Assembly (NCBI RefSeq): GCF_000744785.1
Contig: NZ_JQMO01000003.1
Location: 4,092,001 to 4,156,000, forward strand
Direction of reading: 5' to 3'
Source of the DNA: Kitasatospora azatica KCTC 9699
GTDB lineage: Bacteria; Actinomycetota; Actinomycetes; Streptomycetales; Streptomycetaceae
Length of the DNA stretch: 64,000 nucleotides
A program made the position numbers and the translations under genes. How positions within the stretch are numbered: the stretch's first letter is position 1; each line of letters starts with the position of its first letter. The notes below the pieces were generated by a model. The model was not told where the DNA came from and did no database searches. It worked only from the letters and a program-made list of their open reading frames with translations. Below are positions 47,828-57,084 of the stretch, piece after piece.

Positions 47828-49699
47828 GTGCCCGCGACCCCTACGAACGTGCCAGAGCCCAGCCGTACCGACCCGGCGCTGATCCGCAACTTCTGCATCA
47901 TCGCCCACATCGACCACGGCAAGTCGACCCTCGCCGACCGGATGCTGCAGATCACCGGCGTGGTCGACCCCCGGCAGATGCGTGCCCAGTACCTCGACCG
48001 GATGGACATCGAGCGCGAGCGCGGCATCACCATCAAGTCGCAGGCGGTCCGCCTCCCGTGGGCGCCGCGGACCGGTGACAACACCGGCACCACGCACATC
48101 CTGAACATGATCGACACGCCCGGCCACGTGGACTTCACCTACGAGGTGTCCCGCTCCCTGGCCGCCTGCGAGGGCACCATCCTGGTGGTGGACGCCGCGC
48201 AGGGCATCGAGGCGCAGACCCTGGCCAACCTCTACCTGGCCCTGGAGAACGACCTCACGATCATCCCGGTGCTGAACAAGATCGACCTGCCGGCCGCCCA
48301 GCCCGAGAAGTACGCGGCCGAGCTCGCGCACATCATCGGCTGCGAGCCGGAGGACGTGCTCAAGGTCAGTGCCAAGACCGGCCTCGGCGTCGACGACCTG
48401 CTCGACCACGTGGTCGCCAAGATCCCCGCCCCGGTCGGCGTCAAGGACGCCCCGGCCCGCGCGATGATCTTCGACTCGGTCTACGACTCCTACCGCGGCG
48501 TGGTCACCTACGTCCGTGTGGTGGACGGCCAGCTGACCAAGCGCGAGCGGATCGCGATGATGTCCACCGGCGCCACCCACGAGCTGCTGGAGATCGGCGT
48601 CATCTCGCCCGAGCCCAAGGTCGCCGAGGGCCTCGGCGTCGGCGAGGTGGGCTACATCATCACCGGTGTGAAGGACGTCCGGCAGTCCAAGGTCGGCGAC
48701 ACCATCACCTCGATGCACAAGGGTGCGACCGAGGCGCTGGGCGGCTACAAGGACCCGCGCCCGATGGTCTTCTCCGGCCTCTACCCGCTGGACGGCTCGG
48801 ACTACCCGCTGCTGCGCGACGCGCTGGACAAGCTGCGGCTCAACGACGCCGCCCTGGTCTACGAGCCGGAGACCTCGGTCGCGCTCGGCTTCGGCTACCG
48901 CTGCGGCTTCCTCGGCCTGCTCCACCTGGAGATCATCCGGGAGCGGCTGGAGCGCGAGTTCAACCTCGACCTGATCTCCACCGCCCCGAACGTGATCTAC
49001 CGGGTGGTCATGGAGGACGGCACCGAGCACACCGTCACCAACCCGAGCGAGTTCCCGACCGGCAAGATCGCCGAGGTCTACGAGCCCGTGGTGCGCGGCA
49101 CCATCCTGGCCCCCAACGACTTCGTCGGCGCGATCATGGAGCTCTGCCAGGCCCGCCGCGGCAACCTGCAGGGCATGGACTACCTCTCCGAGGACCGGGT
49201 CGAGCTGCGCTACACGCTGCCGCTGGCCGAGATCGTCTTCGACTTCTTCGACCAGCTGAAGTCCAAGACCCGCGGCTACGGCTCCTTCGACTACGAGCCG
49301 GTCGGCGAGCAGAGCGCCCAGCTGGTCAAGGTCGACATCCTGCTGCACGGCGACGCGGTGGACGCCTTCTCCGCCATCGTGCACAAGGACAAGGCCTACA
49401 ACTACGGCGTCATGATGGCCGGCAAGCTGCAGAAGCTGATCCCGCGTCAGCAGTTCGAGGTGCCGATCCAGGCGGCCATCGGCTCGCGGGTGATCGCCCG
49501 TGAGACGGTCCGCGCGATCCGCAAGGACGTCCTCGCCAAGTGCTACGGCGGCGACATCTCGCGAAAGCGCAAGCTGCTGGAGAAGCAGAAGGAGGGCAAG
49601 AAGCGGATGAAGATGGTCGGCCGGGTGGAGGTCCCGCAGGAGGCCTTCATCGCCGCGCTGTCGACCGACGCGGACGCCCCCAAGGACGCCAAGAAGTAG
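47828..49699 (+). CDS. lepA: Elongation factor 4 (LepA), ribosome back-translocase
   Basis: The 623-residue translational GTPase has CIIAHIDHGKSTLADRM (P-loop), RERGITIKSQAVRL, DTPGHVDF and NKIDLP in the G domain, then the LepA-specific C-terminal domain with RKRKLLEKQKEGKKRMK. It acts on stalled ribosomes. The GTG start at 47828 gives a 17-residue lead-in before IRNFCIIAHIDHG. The end of the gene is duplicated: its last 20 bases, including the stop, occur twice in tandem. Confidence 0.97.
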   Translation: MPATPTNVPEPSRTDPALIRNFCIIAHIDHGKSTLADRMLQITGVVDPRQMRAQYLDRMDIERERGITIKSQAVRLPWAPRTGDNTGTTHILNMIDTPGHVDFTYEVSRSLAACEGTILVVDAAQGIEAQTLANLYLALENDLTIIPVLNKIDLPAAQPEKYAAELAHIIGCEPEDVLKVSAKTGLGVDDLLDHVVAKIPAPVGVKDAPARAMIFDSVYDSYRGVVTYVRVVDGQLTKRERIAMMSTGATHELLEIGVISPEPKVAEGLGVGEVGYIITGVKDVRQSKVGDTITSMHKGATEALGGYKDPRPMVFSGLYPLDGSDYPLLRDALDKLRLNDAALVYEPETSVALGFGYRCGFLGLLHLEIIRERLEREFNLDLISTAPNVIYRVVMEDGTEHTVTNPSEFPTGKIAEVYEPVVRGTILAPNDFVGAIMELCQARRGNLQGMDYLSEDRVELRYTLPLAEIVFDFFDQLKSKTRGYGSFDYEPVGEQSAQLVKVDILLHGDAVDAFSAIVHKDKAYNYGVMMAGKLQKLIPRQQFEVPIQAAIGSRVIARETVRAIRKDVLAKCYGGDISRKRKLLEKQKEGKKRMKMVGRVEVPQEAFIAALSTDADAPKDAKK

Positions 49700-49720
49700 G
49701 CAAGGACGCCAAGAAGTAGG
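49681..49720 (+). repeat. 20-base tandem duplication across the lepA stop codon
   Basis: CAAGGACGCCAAGAAGTAGG is present at 49681-49700 and again at 49701-49720. The first copy contains the true TAG; the second copy is untranslated. Confidence 0.95.
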
Positions 49721-49772
49721 CGCGCATGACGAAGGCCGCCACCCGCGAGGGTGGCGGCCTTCGTCATGCGCG
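49721..49772. terminator. Bidirectional terminator with a perfect 24-pair stem
   Basis: Arms 49721-49744 and 49749-49772 are fully complementary and flank GCGA, a GNRA-type tetraloop. It lies between the convergent lepA and ABC-exporter genes and ends 2 bases from the exporter stop codon. Confidence 0.92.
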
Positions 49773-49774
49773 GC

Positions 49775-51745
49775 TCAGTCCTGCTCGGCCACCGCCTGGG
49801 CGAACTGCGCCTGGTAGAGGCGTGCGTAGGCGCCCTCGGCGGCGATCAGCTCGTCGTGCGAGCCCTGCTCCACGATCGCGCCGTTCTCCATCACCAGGAT
49901 CACGTCCGCGTCCCGGATGGTGGAGAGCCGGTGGGCGATGACGAAGCTGGTCCGGCCGCTGCGCAGCCGGGCCATCGCGCGCTGGATCAGCACCTCGGTG
50001 CGGGTGTCCACCGAGCTGGTCGCCTCGTCCAGCACCAGGATGCTGGGCTGGGCCAGGAACGCCCGGGCGATGGTGATCAGCTGCTTCTCGCCGGCGCTGA
50101 CCCCGGTGCCCTCGTCGTCGATCACCGTGTCGTAGCCCTCGGGCAGGGTGCGCACGAAGCGGTCCACGTGCGCCGCCTTCGCCGCCTCCACCACCTGCTC
50201 GCGGGTGGCGCCGGTGGCTCCGTAGGCGATGTTGTCCGCGATGCTGCCGCCGAACAGCCAGGTGTCCTGCAGCACCATGCCGATGCCCGAGCGCAGTTCC
50301 TCGCGCGACATCGCCGCGATGTCCACCCCGTCCAGGGTGATCCGGCCGCCGCTCACCTCGTAGAACCGCATCAGCAGGTTGACCAGGGTGGTCTTGCCGG
50401 CGCCGGTGGGGCCGACGATGGCGACCGTCTGGCCGGGCTCCACCTTCAGCGAGAGGTCCGAGATCAGCGGCTTCTCCGGCTCGTAGCGGAAGGCCACGTC
50501 CTCGAAGGAGACCAGCCCGCGCAGCTCGGCCGGGCGCTCGGGGTGCTGCGGCTCGGCGGACTGCTCCTCGGCGTCCAGCAGCTCGAAGACCCGCTCGGCC
50601 GAGGCCACCCCGGACTGCACCAGGTTGGCCATGCTGGCCACCTGGGTCAGCGGCTGGCTGAACTGGCGCGAGTACTGGATGAAGGCCTGCACGTCACCGA
50701 TGGACAGCGCGCCGCTGGCCACCCGCAGACCGCCGACCACGGCGACCGCCACGTAGTTGAGGTTGCCGACGAACATCATCGCGGGCTGGATCAACCCGGA
50801 GATGAACTGCGCCTTGAAGCTGGAGGCGTAGAGCGCCTCGTTCTCCTTGCGGAAGACCTCGGCGGACTCCTGCTGCCGGCCGAAGACCTTGACCAGGGTG
50901 TGGCCGGTGTACATCTCCTCGATGTGCGCGTTGAGCTTGCCGGTGGTCCGCCACTGGGCGACGAACTGCGGCTGGGCCCGCTTGCCGACCCGGGCCGCCA
51001 CCATCACCGAGATCGGCACCGAGACCAGCGCGATCAGGGCCAGCAGCCAGGAGATCCAGAACATCATGACCAGCACGCCGAGGATGGTGAGCAGCGAGTT
51101 CACCACCTGGCCCATGCTCTGCTGCATGGACTGGCCGATGTTGTCGATGTCGTTGGTGACCCGGCTCAGCACCTCGCCGCGCGGCTGCTTGTCGAAGTAG
51201 CTCAGCGGCAGCCGGGCCAGCTTGGCGTCCACGTCGGCGCGCAGCCGGTTGACGGTGCTGTTGATCGCGCGGGCGGCCAGGCGGCCCTGCACGATGCCGA
51301 ACACGGCGGAGGCGAGGTAGATCGCCAACACCCAGAGCAGTCCGCGGCCGATGGCGTCGTAGTCCATGCCCTGGCCGGGCGTGAAGTGCAGCGCGCGCAG
51401 CAGTTCGGCCTGCTTGCCGCCGCCGCTGACGGCCTTGTCCAGTGCCTGCTGGGTGGGGAAGGCCAGGCCCAGTGCGCCCTTGAAGATCAGGTTGGTGGTG
51501 TTGCCGAGCAGCTTCGGCCCGGCCACCGCGCAACCCACGCTGAGCGCGCCGAGCAGCAGCATGCCGGTGAGCGTGGCCCGTTCGGGGCGCAGCAGGCCGA
51601 GCACCCGCTTGCCGCTGCCCTTGAAGTCCATCGACTTCTCGGCTCCCTGGCCGCCCATGAAGCGGCCCGGACCGGCCGGCCCGCGCCGGGCTGCGGCCTC
51701 CTGAGAGCCTGATTTCTCCGGGGCGGACTTCTGCGGGGTGGTCAC
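49775..51745 (-). CDS. ABC exporter, ATP-binding and permease protein (second half of pair)
   Basis: The 656-residue protein has six membrane helices and an ATPase domain: GPTGAGKTT (Walker A), the degenerate signature VSAGEKQLITIARAF, and LVLDEATSSVD with catalytic Glu. The N-terminus is 45 residues of Pro/Gly/Lys-rich sequence, and an unusual 45-residue insertion (TQQALDKAVSGGGKQAELLR) sits in the first outer loop. GTG 51745 overlaps the stop of the other ABC gene by GTGA. The pair forms a heterodimeric exporter of drugs or lipids; the substrate is unknown. Confidence 0.93.
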   Translation of the reverse strand: MTTPQKSAPEKSGSQEAAARRGPAGPGRFMGGQGAEKSMDFKGSGKRVLGLLRPERATLTGMLLLGALSVGCAVAGPKLLGNTTNLIFKGALGLAFPTQQALDKAVSGGGKQAELLRALHFTPGQGMDYDAIGRGLLWVLAIYLASAVFGIVQGRLAARAINSTVNRLRADVDAKLARLPLSYFDKQPRGEVLSRVTNDIDNIGQSMQQSMGQVVNSLLTILGVLVMMFWISWLLALIALVSVPISVMVAARVGKRAQPQFVAQWRTTGKLNAHIEEMYTGHTLVKVFGRQQESAEVFRKENEALYASSFKAQFISGLIQPAMMFVGNLNYVAVAVVGGLRVASGALSIGDVQAFIQYSRQFSQPLTQVASMANLVQSGVASAERVFELLDAEEQSAEPQHPERPAELRGLVSFEDVAFRYEPEKPLISDLSLKVEPGQTVAIVGPTGAGKTTLVNLLMRFYEVSGGRITLDGVDIAAMSREELRSGIGMVLQDTWLFGGSIADNIAYGATGATREQVVEAAKAAHVDRFVRTLPEGYDTVIDDEGTGVSAGEKQLITIARAFLAQPSILVLDEATSSVDTRTEVLIQRAMARLRSGRTSFVIAHRLSTIRDADVILVMENGAIVEQGSHDELIAAEGAYARLYQAQFAQAVAEQD

Positions 51746-53475
51746 GCCGCCTCCTGCTCGGTGAGCTGGGAGAGCACGATCTCCCGGTACGTCGGGTTGT
51801 CGGCCATCAGCTCGTGGTGGGTTCCGGTGCCGACCACGGCGCCCTCGTCCAGCACGATGATCCGGTCGGCGTCCCGGATGGTGCTCACCCGCTGGGCGAC
51901 GATCAGCACGGTGGCCTCGGCGGTCTCCTGGCCGAGCGCGGCGCGCAGCTTGGCGTCGGTGGCGTAGTCCAGGGCCGAGAAGGAGTCGTCGAAGAGGTAG
52001 ATCTCCGGCTTGCGGACCAGGGTGCGGGCGATCGCCAGGCGCTGGCGCTGGCCACCGGAGAAGTTGCTGCCGCCCTGGGCGACCTGGGCGTCCAGGCCGT
52101 CGTCCAGTTTCTCGACGAAGTCCCTGGCCTGCGCGGTCTCCAGGGCCGCCCAGAGTTCGGCCTCGGTGGCGTCCGGCCGGCCGTAGCGCAGGTTGCTGGC
52201 GATGGTGCCGGAGAAGAGGTACGGCCGCTGGGGCACCAGGCCGACGGTCTCGGCCAGCAGCACCGGGTCGATCTCGCGCACGTCCACGCCGTTGACCAGT
52301 ACCTGGCCGTCGGTGGCGTCGAAGAGCCGGGGGATCAGGCCGAGCAGGGTGGTCTTGCCGCTGCCGGTGGAGCCGATCACGGCGGTGGTCTCGCCCGGAC
52401 GGGCCGTCAGGTCGATCCCGCGCAGCACCGAGGCCTCGGCGCCGGGGTAGCGGAACTCCGCGCCGCGCAGCTCCAGGTGGCCGTGCGAGCGCAGCTCGGT
52501 GACCGGCGCGGTGGGCGGCACGACGCTGGAGTCGGTGTCGAGCACCTCCACGATGCGCTCGGCACAGACCTCGGCGCGCGGCACCATCATGAACATGAAG
52601 GTGGCCATCATGACGCTCATCAGGATCTGCATCAGGTAGGAGAGGAAGGCGGTCAGCGCGCCGATCTTCATCCCGCCGTCCGCGATCCGCTGGGCGCCGA
52701 ACCAGAGCACGGCCACGCTGGAGACGTTCACCACGGCCATCACGGCCGGGAACATGAAGGCCATCAGCCGGGCGGTGCGCAGCGAGACCTCGGTGAGCTC
52801 GTCGTTGGCACCGCCGAACCGCTGCTTCTCGTGGCCGTCCTTGACGAAGGCGCGGATCACCCGGATACCGGTGATCTGCTCGCGCAGGATCCGGTTCACC
52901 GCGTCGATCCGGACCTGCATGCTGCGGAAGGCCGGGCGCAGCTTGCGGACCAGCAGCGCCACGATCCCGCCGAGCAGCGGGACCAGCAGGATCAGCAGGC
53001 TGGAGAGCGGCACATCCTGGTTGAGCGCCATGACGATGCCGCCCACGCACATGATCGGCGCCATGACCATCAGGGTGAAGGTCATCAGCACCAGCATCTG
53101 CACCTGCTGGACGTCATTGGTGGTGCGGGTGATCAGCGAGGGCGCGCCGAACTGGCCGAGCTCCCGGGCCGAGAACTTCTGCACCCGGTCGAAGACCGAG
53201 GCGCGGATGTCGCGGCCCATCGCCATGGCGGTGCGGGCGCCGAAGAAGGTTGCGCCGATCGAGCAGACGATCTGGGCGAAGGTGACGGCGATCATCACGC
53301 CGCCGATTTCGACGATGTAGCCGGTGTCGCCCTTGACCACGCCGCCGTCGATGATGTCGGCGTTCAGGGTGGGCAGGTAGAGAGCACCGATGGTCGCGAT
53401 GAGCTGGAGTAGCACCAGCACGGAGATGGGTTTGCTGTAGGGCCGAAGATGGGCCTTGAGAAGTCGGATCAGCAC
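51742..53475 (-). CDS. ABC exporter, ATP-binding and permease protein (first half of pair)
   Basis: The protein of about 577 residues has six membrane helices and an ATPase with GSTGSGKTT, SGGQRQRLAIARTL and YLFDDSFSALD. The Walker-B glutamate is replaced by Asp followed by Ser (DDS), so its ATP site is degenerate and the partner supplies hydrolysis, as in asymmetric heterodimeric exporters. GTG 53475 gives the family-typical start MLIRLLKAHLRPY; GTG 53529 would add 18 residues. It is first in the operon, coupled by a four-base overlap to its partner. Confidence 0.92.
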   Translation of the reverse strand: MLIRLLKAHLRPYSKPISVLVLLQLIATIGALYLPTLNADIIDGGVVKGDTGYIVEIGGVMIAVTFAQIVCSIGATFFGARTAMAMGRDIRASVFDRVQKFSARELGQFGAPSLITRTTNDVQQVQMLVLMTFTLMVMAPIMCVGGIVMALNQDVPLSSLLILLVPLLGGIVALLVRKLRPAFRSMQVRIDAVNRILREQITGIRVIRAFVKDGHEKQRFGGANDELTEVSLRTARLMAFMFPAVMAVVNVSSVAVLWFGAQRIADGGMKIGALTAFLSYLMQILMSVMMATFMFMMVPRAEVCAERIVEVLDTDSSVVPPTAPVTELRSHGHLELRGAEFRYPGAEASVLRGIDLTARPGETTAVIGSTGSGKTTLLGLIPRLFDATDGQVLVNGVDVREIDPVLLAETVGLVPQRPYLFSGTIASNLRYGRPDATEAELWAALETAQARDFVEKLDDGLDAQVAQGGSNFSGGQRQRLAIARTLVRKPEIYLFDDSFSALDYATDAKLRAALGQETAEATVLIVAQRVSTIRDADRIIVLDEGAVVGTGTHHELMADNPTYREIVLSQLTEQEAA

Positions 53476-53570
53476 TCGGACACTCTCGTTGTCGACGGGA
53501 GGATTCGCACCCTCATTTTCGTACTCCACCGGGTCCCCACACGGCCCTCTCGTGATCCGACCGCCGGAGT

Positions 53571-53591
53571 TGTACTCTCCTTTGCACTACA
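53571..53591. promoter_or_regulatory. Imperfect palindrome upstream of the ABC exporter operon
   Basis: TGTAcT at 53571-53576 and AcTACA at 53586-53591 form a 21-base dyad centred about 105 bases upstream of the chosen start. TGTA/TACA dyads are typical of MarR-type sites, and such exporters are often under MarR control, but no regulator gene is adjacent. Confidence 0.35.
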
Positions 53592-53661
53592 CCAGGGGTG
53601 GGGTGCCAGACGCCCGTGCCCCCTTACATCAGCGCCTGCTTGGCCCTAGGCTGTCGGCAGC

Positions 53662-53684
53662 CTTGTTACCCGCGAGTTAACAAG
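53662..53684. promoter_or_regulatory. Inverted repeat upstream of the acyl-CoA ligase gene
   Basis: CTTGTTA (53662-53668) and TAACAAG (53678-53684) are exact complements nine bases apart. The AT-rich arms stand out in this GC-rich DNA. It lies 71-93 bases before the ligase start and may bind a TetR-type fatty-acid regulator. Confidence 0.5.
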
Positions 53685-53754
53685 CCCGTCGGGCGGTCCA
53701 CCCCCCACCCCGCTCGGCGTCCACCCTCGGCCACCTGGTCCCCCGGAGGTCTCG

Positions 53755-55668
53755 TTGAGTTCAGCGCAGTCCGTCATCGGCTCCGACAAGATCACGGGGC
53801 GTCCGGCCTCAGTGGCGCACCTGTTCCTCAGCAGGGTAGAGGCCACACCCGACGCCGAGGCATACCGGTTCCCCGTTCCGGTCGACGAGCACGCGGCCGA
53901 CGGCGCCCCGGGCGCAGAGCAGTGGCGCTCCCTCACCTGGGCGCAGACCGCGGTGCGGGTCAAGAACGTGGCAGCCGGCCTGATGGCGCTCGGCATCCGG
54001 TCCGAGGACCGGGTGGCGATCGCCTCCTCCACCCGGATCGAGTGGATCCTCGCCGACCTCGGCAACATGTGCGCCGGCGCGGCCACCACCACCGTCTACC
54101 CGAGCACCAACGCCGAGGAGACGGCCTTCATCCTGGCCAACTCCGGCAGCCGGGCGGTCTTCGCCGAGAACGCCGGCCAGCTCGCCAAGGTGGTCGCCCA
54201 GCGCGAGCAGCTGCCCGAGCTCACCCGGGTGATCCTCTTCGACGCCCCGGCCGACCCGCCCGCCGCCGACGGCCTGGAGCTGCTCACCCTGGCCGAGCTC
54301 GAGGAGCGCGGCGCCGCCTACCTCAAGGAGCAGCCGGAGGCCGTCGACCAGGCGGTGGCGGCCCTGGACCCCGAGCAGCTGGCCACCCTGATCTACACCT
54401 CCGGCACCACCGGCCGCCCCAAGGGCGTGCGCCTGGTGCACGACTGCTGGGCCTACGAGGGCGTGGCCCAGGCCGAGTGCGGCCTGCTCCGCCCGGACGA
54501 CGTCCAGTTCATGTGGCTGCCGCTGTCCCACGTCTTCGGCAAGACGCTGATCTCCGGCCAGATCGCCACCGGCCACGTGATGGCGGTGGACGGCCGGGTG
54601 GACCGGATCATCCACAACCTGCCGGTGGTCAAGCCGACCATCATGGCCTCCGCGCCGCGGATCTTCGAGAAGGTCTACAACGGCATCGCGGGCAAGGCCA
54701 GAGCCGAGGGCGGCGCCAAGTACAAGATCTTCCTGTGGGCCGCCAAGGTGGCCCGGCAGTACGCGCGGGCCGCCCAGGAGAGCCGGGTGGCCACCGGCAA
54801 GGAGAGCGTGCCCTTCGTGCTCGGCCTGCAGCACTCCATCGCCGACAAGCTGGTGTACGCCAAGATCCGGGCGGCCTTCGGCGGCCGGATGCGCGGCTCG
54901 GTCTCCGGCAGCGCCGCGCTGGCCCCGGAGATCGGCTACTTCTTCCTGGGCGCCGGGGTGCCGGTCCTGGAGGGCTACGGCCTGACCGAGACCAGCGCCG
55001 GCTCCGCGGTGAACCCGACCGAGGACGTCCGGGTCGGCACCGTGGGCCTCCCGCTGCCGGGCACCGAGGCGCGGATCGCCGAGGACGGCGAGATCCTGCT
55101 GCGCGGCCCGGGCGTGATGCGCGGCTACCACGAGCTGCCCGAGCAGACCGAGGAGGTGCTGGAGCCGGACGGCTGGTTCCACACCGGCGACATCGGCGAG
55201 CTCGACAAGGACGGCTACCTGCGGATCACCGACCGCAAGAAGGACATGTTCAAGACCTCGGGCGGCAAGTACGTCGCGCCCAGCGAGGTGGAGGGCAAGT
55301 TCAAGGCGATCTGCCCGTTCGTCAGCAACATCCTGGTGATCGGCAACGGCCGCAACTACTGCACCGCGCTGATCTCGCTGGACGAGACGGTGATCATGCC
55401 CTGGGCGGCCGACCGCGGCCTGAGCGGCAAGAGCTACGCCGAGGTGGTCACCTCGCCCGAGGTGCGGACCCTGATCAACGGCTTCGTGCAGCGCCTCAAC
55501 GGCGAGCTGCAGCGGTGGCAGACGATCAAGAAGTTCACCGTGCTGCCGCGCGACCTGGACATCGAGCACGGCGAGCTGACCCCGAGCCTGAAGATCAAGC
55601 GCCCGGTGGTCGAGCAGACCTACGCCGACGCGGTCCAGGAGATGTACGCGGGGGCCAACGAGGCCTGA
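53755..55668 (+). CDS. Long-chain acyl-CoA ligase
   Basis: The 637-residue AMP-forming ligase activates fatty acids to CoA thioesters. It has the P-loop LIYTSGTTGRPKGVRL, the linker GYGLTETSA, GWFHTGDIG and the late catalytic lysine region ending LTPSLKIKRPVV. The start is TTG 53755, supported by GGAGG six bases upstream; no ATG or GTG gives the family N-terminus. It stands alone, with an AT-rich inverted repeat upstream and a terminator that overlaps the hemW promoter downstream. Confidence 0.93.
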   Translation: MSSAQSVIGSDKITGRPASVAHLFLSRVEATPDAEAYRFPVPVDEHAADGAPGAEQWRSLTWAQTAVRVKNVAAGLMALGIRSEDRVAIASSTRIEWILADLGNMCAGAATTTVYPSTNAEETAFILANSGSRAVFAENAGQLAKVVAQREQLPELTRVILFDAPADPPAADGLELLTLAELEERGAAYLKEQPEAVDQAVAALDPEQLATLIYTSGTTGRPKGVRLVHDCWAYEGVAQAECGLLRPDDVQFMWLPLSHVFGKTLISGQIATGHVMAVDGRVDRIIHNLPVVKPTIMASAPRIFEKVYNGIAGKARAEGGAKYKIFLWAAKVARQYARAAQESRVATGKESVPFVLGLQHSIADKLVYAKIRAAFGGRMRGSVSGSAALAPEIGYFFLGAGVPVLEGYGLTETSAGSAVNPTEDVRVGTVGLPLPGTEARIAEDGEILLRGPGVMRGYHELPEQTEEVLEPDGWFHTGDIGELDKDGYLRITDRKKDMFKTSGGKYVAPSEVEGKFKAICPFVSNILVIGNGRNYCTALISLDETVIMPWAADRGLSGKSYAEVVTSPEVRTLINGFVQRLNGELQRWQTIKKFTVLPRDLDIEHGELTPSLKIKRPVVEQTYADAVQEMYAGANEA

Positions 55669-55688
55669 GTCACATCGGTCCGGTCCTC

Positions 55689-55727
55689 GTCCGGTACGGC
55701 TGCGGGTTTACCGCGGCCGTACCGGAC
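55689..55727 (+). terminator. Terminator of the acyl-CoA ligase gene, overlapping the hemW -10
   Basis: GTCCGGTACGGC (55689-55700) pairs perfectly with 55716-55727, with an inner GCGG/CCGC stem. The right arm ends inside GACAAT (55725-55730), the probable -10 of hemW. Confidence 0.8.
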
Positions 55728-55737
55728 AATGGACCCC

Positions 55738-56967
55738 ATGCCCTCCGCACTCCCCGACGGCGAACCCGTGCCGTCCGACGGTTCGCTGCCCGCCCACGCC
55801 CTCGAGGGGCTGGGCGACCGACCGTTCGGCTTCTACCTGCACGTGCCGTACTGCGCCAGCCGCTGCGGCTACTGCGACTTCAACACCTACACCGCCACCG
55901 AGCTGCGCAGCTCCGGCGCGGTGGCCTCGCAGGAGACCTACGCCGCCAACCTGGTCGGCGAGATCCGGCTGGCCCGCAAGGTGCTGGGCTCCGTCGACCT
56001 GCCGGTGCGGACCGTCTTCCTCGGCGGCGGCACGCCAACCCTGCTGCCGGCCCGCGACCTGGTCGCCATGCTGGCGGCGATCCGCGAGGAGTTCGGCCTG
56101 GCCGCCGACGCCGAGGTGACCACCGAGGCCAACCCCGAGTCGGTCACCCCCGCCTACCTCGCCGAGCTGCGCGCGGGCGGCTTCAACCGGATCTCCTTCG
56201 GCATGCAGAGCGCCCGCCCGCACGTGCTCAAGGTGCTGGACCGCCACCACACCCCCGGCCGCCCGGAGGCCTGCGTCTCGGAAGCCCGCGCGGCCGGCTT
56301 CGAGCACGTCAACCTGGACCTGATCTACGGCACCCCGGGGGAGAGCGACGAGGACTGGCGGGCCTCACTGGACGCCGCGATCGGCGCCGGCCCCGACCAC
56401 GTCTCCGCCTACTCGCTGATCGTCGAGGAGGGCACCCGGCTGGCCGGCCGGATCAAGCGCGGCGAGCTGCCGATGGTGGACGACGACGTGCACGCCGACC
56501 GCTACCTGATCGCCGAGCAAGCGCTCAGTCAGGCCGGCTACTCCTGGTACGAGGTCTCCAACTGGGCCACCACCGAGGCCGGCCGCTGCAAGCACAACGA
56601 GCTCTACTGGACCGGCGCCGACTGGTGGGGCGCCGGCCCCGGCGCACACAGCCACGTCGGCGGCGTCCGCTGGTGGAACGCCAAGCACCCGGCCGCCTAC
56701 GCCCAGGCCCTCGCCGAGGGCCGCACCCCCGCCCAGGGCCGCGAGCTGCTCGCCGCCGAGGACCGCCGGGTCGAGCGCATCCTGCTGGAACTGCGCCTGG
56801 TCGACGGCTGCCCGCTGGACCTGCTGACGCCCACCGGCCGGCGCGCCGCCGAGCAGGCCCTCGCCGACGGCCTGCTGGCCGCCGAACCCTTCGCCGAGGG
56901 CCGCGCCGCGCTGACCCTGCGGGGGCGGCTGCTGGCGGACGCGGTGGTGCGTGACCTGGTGGACTGA
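55738..56967 (+). CDS. hemW: Radical SAM haem chaperone HemW
   Basis: The 409-residue protein has the radical-SAM cluster motif CASRCGYC in GFYLHVPYCASRCGYCDFN, FLGGGTPTLL, and the HemW-specific C-terminal domain with CKHNELYW. The missing upstream cysteine of true HemN coproporphyrinogen dehydrogenases favours HemW, which transfers haem. ATG 55738 lies seven bases after GACAAT, so the message is probably leaderless; ATG 55729 would lie inside that predicted untranscribed part. It precedes hrcA-dnaJ in many actinobacteria; here 4 kb intervene. Confidence 0.93.
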   Translation: MPSALPDGEPVPSDGSLPAHALEGLGDRPFGFYLHVPYCASRCGYCDFNTYTATELRSSGAVASQETYAANLVGEIRLARKVLGSVDLPVRTVFLGGGTPTLLPARDLVAMLAAIREEFGLAADAEVTTEANPESVTPAYLAELRAGGFNRISFGMQSARPHVLKVLDRHHTPGRPEACVSEARAAGFEHVNLDLIYGTPGESDEDWRASLDAAIGAGPDHVSAYSLIVEEGTRLAGRIKRGELPMVDDDVHADRYLIAEQALSQAGYSWYEVSNWATTEAGRCKHNELYWTGADWWGAGPGAHSHVGGVRWWNAKHPAAYAQALAEGRTPAQGRELLAAEDRRVERILLELRLVDGCPLDLLTPTGRRAAEQALADGLLAAEPFAEGRAALTLRGRLLADAVVRDLVD

Positions 56968-57084
56968 TCGATCCGGTCGGCTGACCCACCGTCAGTCGCC
57001 GGGGGATGAAACGCTTTCGGGGCGATCGGCCAAGTATGGGTGAGGGGACCGCGGAGGGTCCCACCGATCAGGAGCGAGGCCCCA

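Noticed and set aside
49775..53050. A single 1091-codon frame suggesting one fused ABC protein
   Set aside because: The part upstream of 51745 is an out-of-frame shadow of the other ABC gene, which has proper motifs in its own frame; the GTGA overlap shows two genes.
55729..55737. Upstream ATG as hemW start
   Set aside because: It lies before the predicted transcription start given by the GACAAT box; the ATG at 55738 fits a leaderless mRNA.
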